From: Phycisphaera sp.
GTDB lineage: Bacteria; Planctomycetota; Phycisphaerae; Phycisphaerales; UBA1924
NCBI GenBank assembly: GCA_025916675.1
Contig: CP098402.1
Coordinates: 1,483,205-1,547,204, forward strand
Reading direction: 5' to 3'
Length of the DNA: 64,000 nucleotides
Shown here: piece by piece, positions 63,046 to 64,000 of the stretch
Position numbering within the stretch: position 1 is the stretch's first letter
How the letters are laid out: each line of letters opens with the position of its first letter
Position numbers and translations under genes: made by a program
The notes under the pieces: generated by a model
Database searches by the model: none
Told to the model about the DNA's origin: nothing
The model's input: the letters and a program-made list of their open reading frames with translations, nothing else

Positions 63046-63801
63046 ATGCGCGTGCTCTGGATCTTCTCGCTCCCTCGCAGCGGCTCGTCGGTGACGGCGT
63101 ACGCGGCGGCGCACGCGCTGGGCTGCCCGGTTGCCGACGAACCGCTGGGCCCGTGGGATCGCACGGCCGAACCCTACAACTATCCGCCAAGCCAGGCCGA
63201 ACTGGTGAAGGCCCACCTCGCGGGCCAGTGCATGCTGGAAGACCCCGCGACGATCGACCTCGCCAAGGAAGTGCTCCGCGAGATCGCCGATGGCAGCGAT
63301 ACGCTCGTGGTCAAGCACCCCCACCTGCGTCCGCCGCCCGAACAATTCTGGCGAGCATTCCCGGATCATCAGGCGGTGTGGCTGGCGCGTAACCCCCTGA
63401 CCAGGCTCAACAGCCTGTACGCGCGCGGCTGGACCGATGCGCTCCGGCCCAACTTCGAACTCGACCATTACAAGAACTTCGCAGCAAATTGGGCGGCTTC
63501 ACACGTGCCGCTCACGTTCGAGATGTTCCGGAGCAAGCCCGACAAGTTTTTCCGGCAGCTCTTCAAGGCGTGGGGATTGCCAAAAGATCCGGCCCGCGTC
63601 AAGGCAGCCGTGCAATACACTACCGGGCACTATCACGGCTCTTCGAAAGAGCTCGAAGACCGCGCGCCGTCGGCAGCGCCGAGCGAGCGCTCGCGTTCAC
63701 TCCCCGAACAGGCCGTACGGATGTACCTTGCCGATCCGCAGATGCGCGCCATGATGAAACGCAACCGCTGGCCGCGGGATGCGTCGGCGTATCTGGATTG
63801 A
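63046..63801 (+). CDS. Sulfotransferase-like protein
   Basis: A 251-residue protein with an N-terminal PAPS-binding 5'-phosphosulfate loop in IFSLPRSGSS (7-16) and a second binding block in VWLARNPLTRLNSLYARGW (3'-phosphate type RxP...R...S). It would move a sulfo group from PAPS to a sugar or protein. It lies 39 bases after the CMP-sugar synthetase and is probably in that operon. The target could be the flagellin glycan. Sat and CysC elsewhere in the window make PAPS. Confidence 0.82.
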   Translation: MRVLWIFSLPRSGSSVTAYAAAHALGCPVADEPLGPWDRTAEPYNYPPSQAELVKAHLAGQCMLEDPATIDLAKEVLREIADGSDTLVVKHPHLRPPPEQFWRAFPDHQAVWLARNPLTRLNSLYARGWTDALRPNFELDHYKNFAANWAASHVPLTFEMFRSKPDKFFRQLFKAWGLPKDPARVKAAVQYTTGHYHGSSKELEDRAPSAAPSERSRSLPEQAVRMYLADPQMRAMMKRNRWPRDASAYLD

Positions 63802-63805
63802 TGGC

Positions 63806-64000
63806 TTATCGCGATTCGACGAACCGCACGGGGATCGCGGCCCACGGTTGCCATGCGGCGGGATCGCCTTCCCACCACAGCAAGGAACTCTCGATGGCCG
63901 GCGCGGGTATCTCGCCCGTTCCGGGCAGATGCTCACTGAGGGGCACCAGGCGAACCCCGGTGCCCAAACGCGCCAGACCATCGAGCATGCCCAGCAAGGC
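63806..64000 (-). CDS. C-terminal end of an unidentified protein (cut by window edge)
   Basis: The minus-strand frame is open from the window end to a TAA/TAG-type stop at 63806, giving the last ~64 residues, including LARLGTGVRLVPLSEHLPG. The RLVPLSEHL segment is reminiscent of the end of polysaccharide-deacetylase-like domains, but the fragment is too short to call. It converges on the sulfotransferase gene. Confidence 0.5.
   Translation of the reverse strand, partial: ALLGMLDGLARLGTGVRLVPLSEHLPGTGEIPAPAIESSLLWWEGDPAAWQPWAAIPVRFVESR

Overview
The window is GC-rich DNA with densely packed genes from a free-living Gram-negative bacterium, most likely a marine planctomycete of the Phycisphaerae/Phycisphaerales type. 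The main pointer is six secreted proteins that end in paired EF-hand (dockerin-like) repeats of the form DxDGDGxLTIFDFLAFQNxF, usually finishing in Gly-Cys. A type II pseudopilin-like protein, several CxxC zinc-ribbon membrane proteins and many GTG/TTG starts agree with this. The assignment is inference from protein style; there is no rRNA gene in the window.

Layout. 0-17 kb: 3' end of a polyphosphate kinase, a NeuB-type nonulosonic acid synthase, an O-antigen-ligase-like protein, a Met/Gln-rich coiled-coil membrane protein, an alpha/beta hydrolase, a DUF4139 protein, a large FAD/Fe-S 2-hydroxyacid dehydrogenase, an operon of ALDH7-type aldehyde dehydrogenase, rpiA and a zinc-ribbon membrane protein, a dockerin protein, thiS, a lipoprotein and a TPR protein. 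17.4-22 kb: a light-energy module (proton-pumping rhodopsin plus Blh retinal-forming oxygenase) lying between the complete sulfate adenylyltransferase gene (sat) and a second, truncated copy of the sat 3' end. 22-35 kb: glycosyltransferase, cysC, gltX, a dockerin subtilase, a divergent EF-G paralogue, tmRNA (ssrA), ispD, lexA, dprA and a SpoIID-domain protein. 35-43 kb: a tightly overlapping TetR/ABC/HlyD/outer-membrane efflux operon with a readable promoter and paired operators, then katG with a Fur/PerR-like site. 43-56 kb: tyrS and a run of secreted proteins (beta-helix, pseudopilin, FG-GAP and endonuclease-like, four of them with dockerin tails), a heme-oxygenase-like protein, a patatin and an M28 peptidase. 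56-64 kb: FlgM-like anti-sigma factor, SPOR-like lipoprotein, a very long Maf-type flagellin glycosyltransferase, a CMP-nonulosonate synthetase-like gene and a sulfotransferase.

Connections. NeuB, the cytidylyltransferase and Maf suggest nonulosonic-acid glycosylation of flagellin. Sat and CysC supply PAPS, which the sulfotransferase at the right end could use. Blh makes retinal for the adjacent rhodopsin, with beta-carotene presumably made by genes elsewhere.

The most notable discovery is the rhodopsin-blh module bracketed by two 224-bp direct copies of the sat 3' end. They differ at seven positions, and all seven are silent. That pattern is expected if the module arrived by homologous recombination between two functional sat alleles rather than by a simple local duplication.
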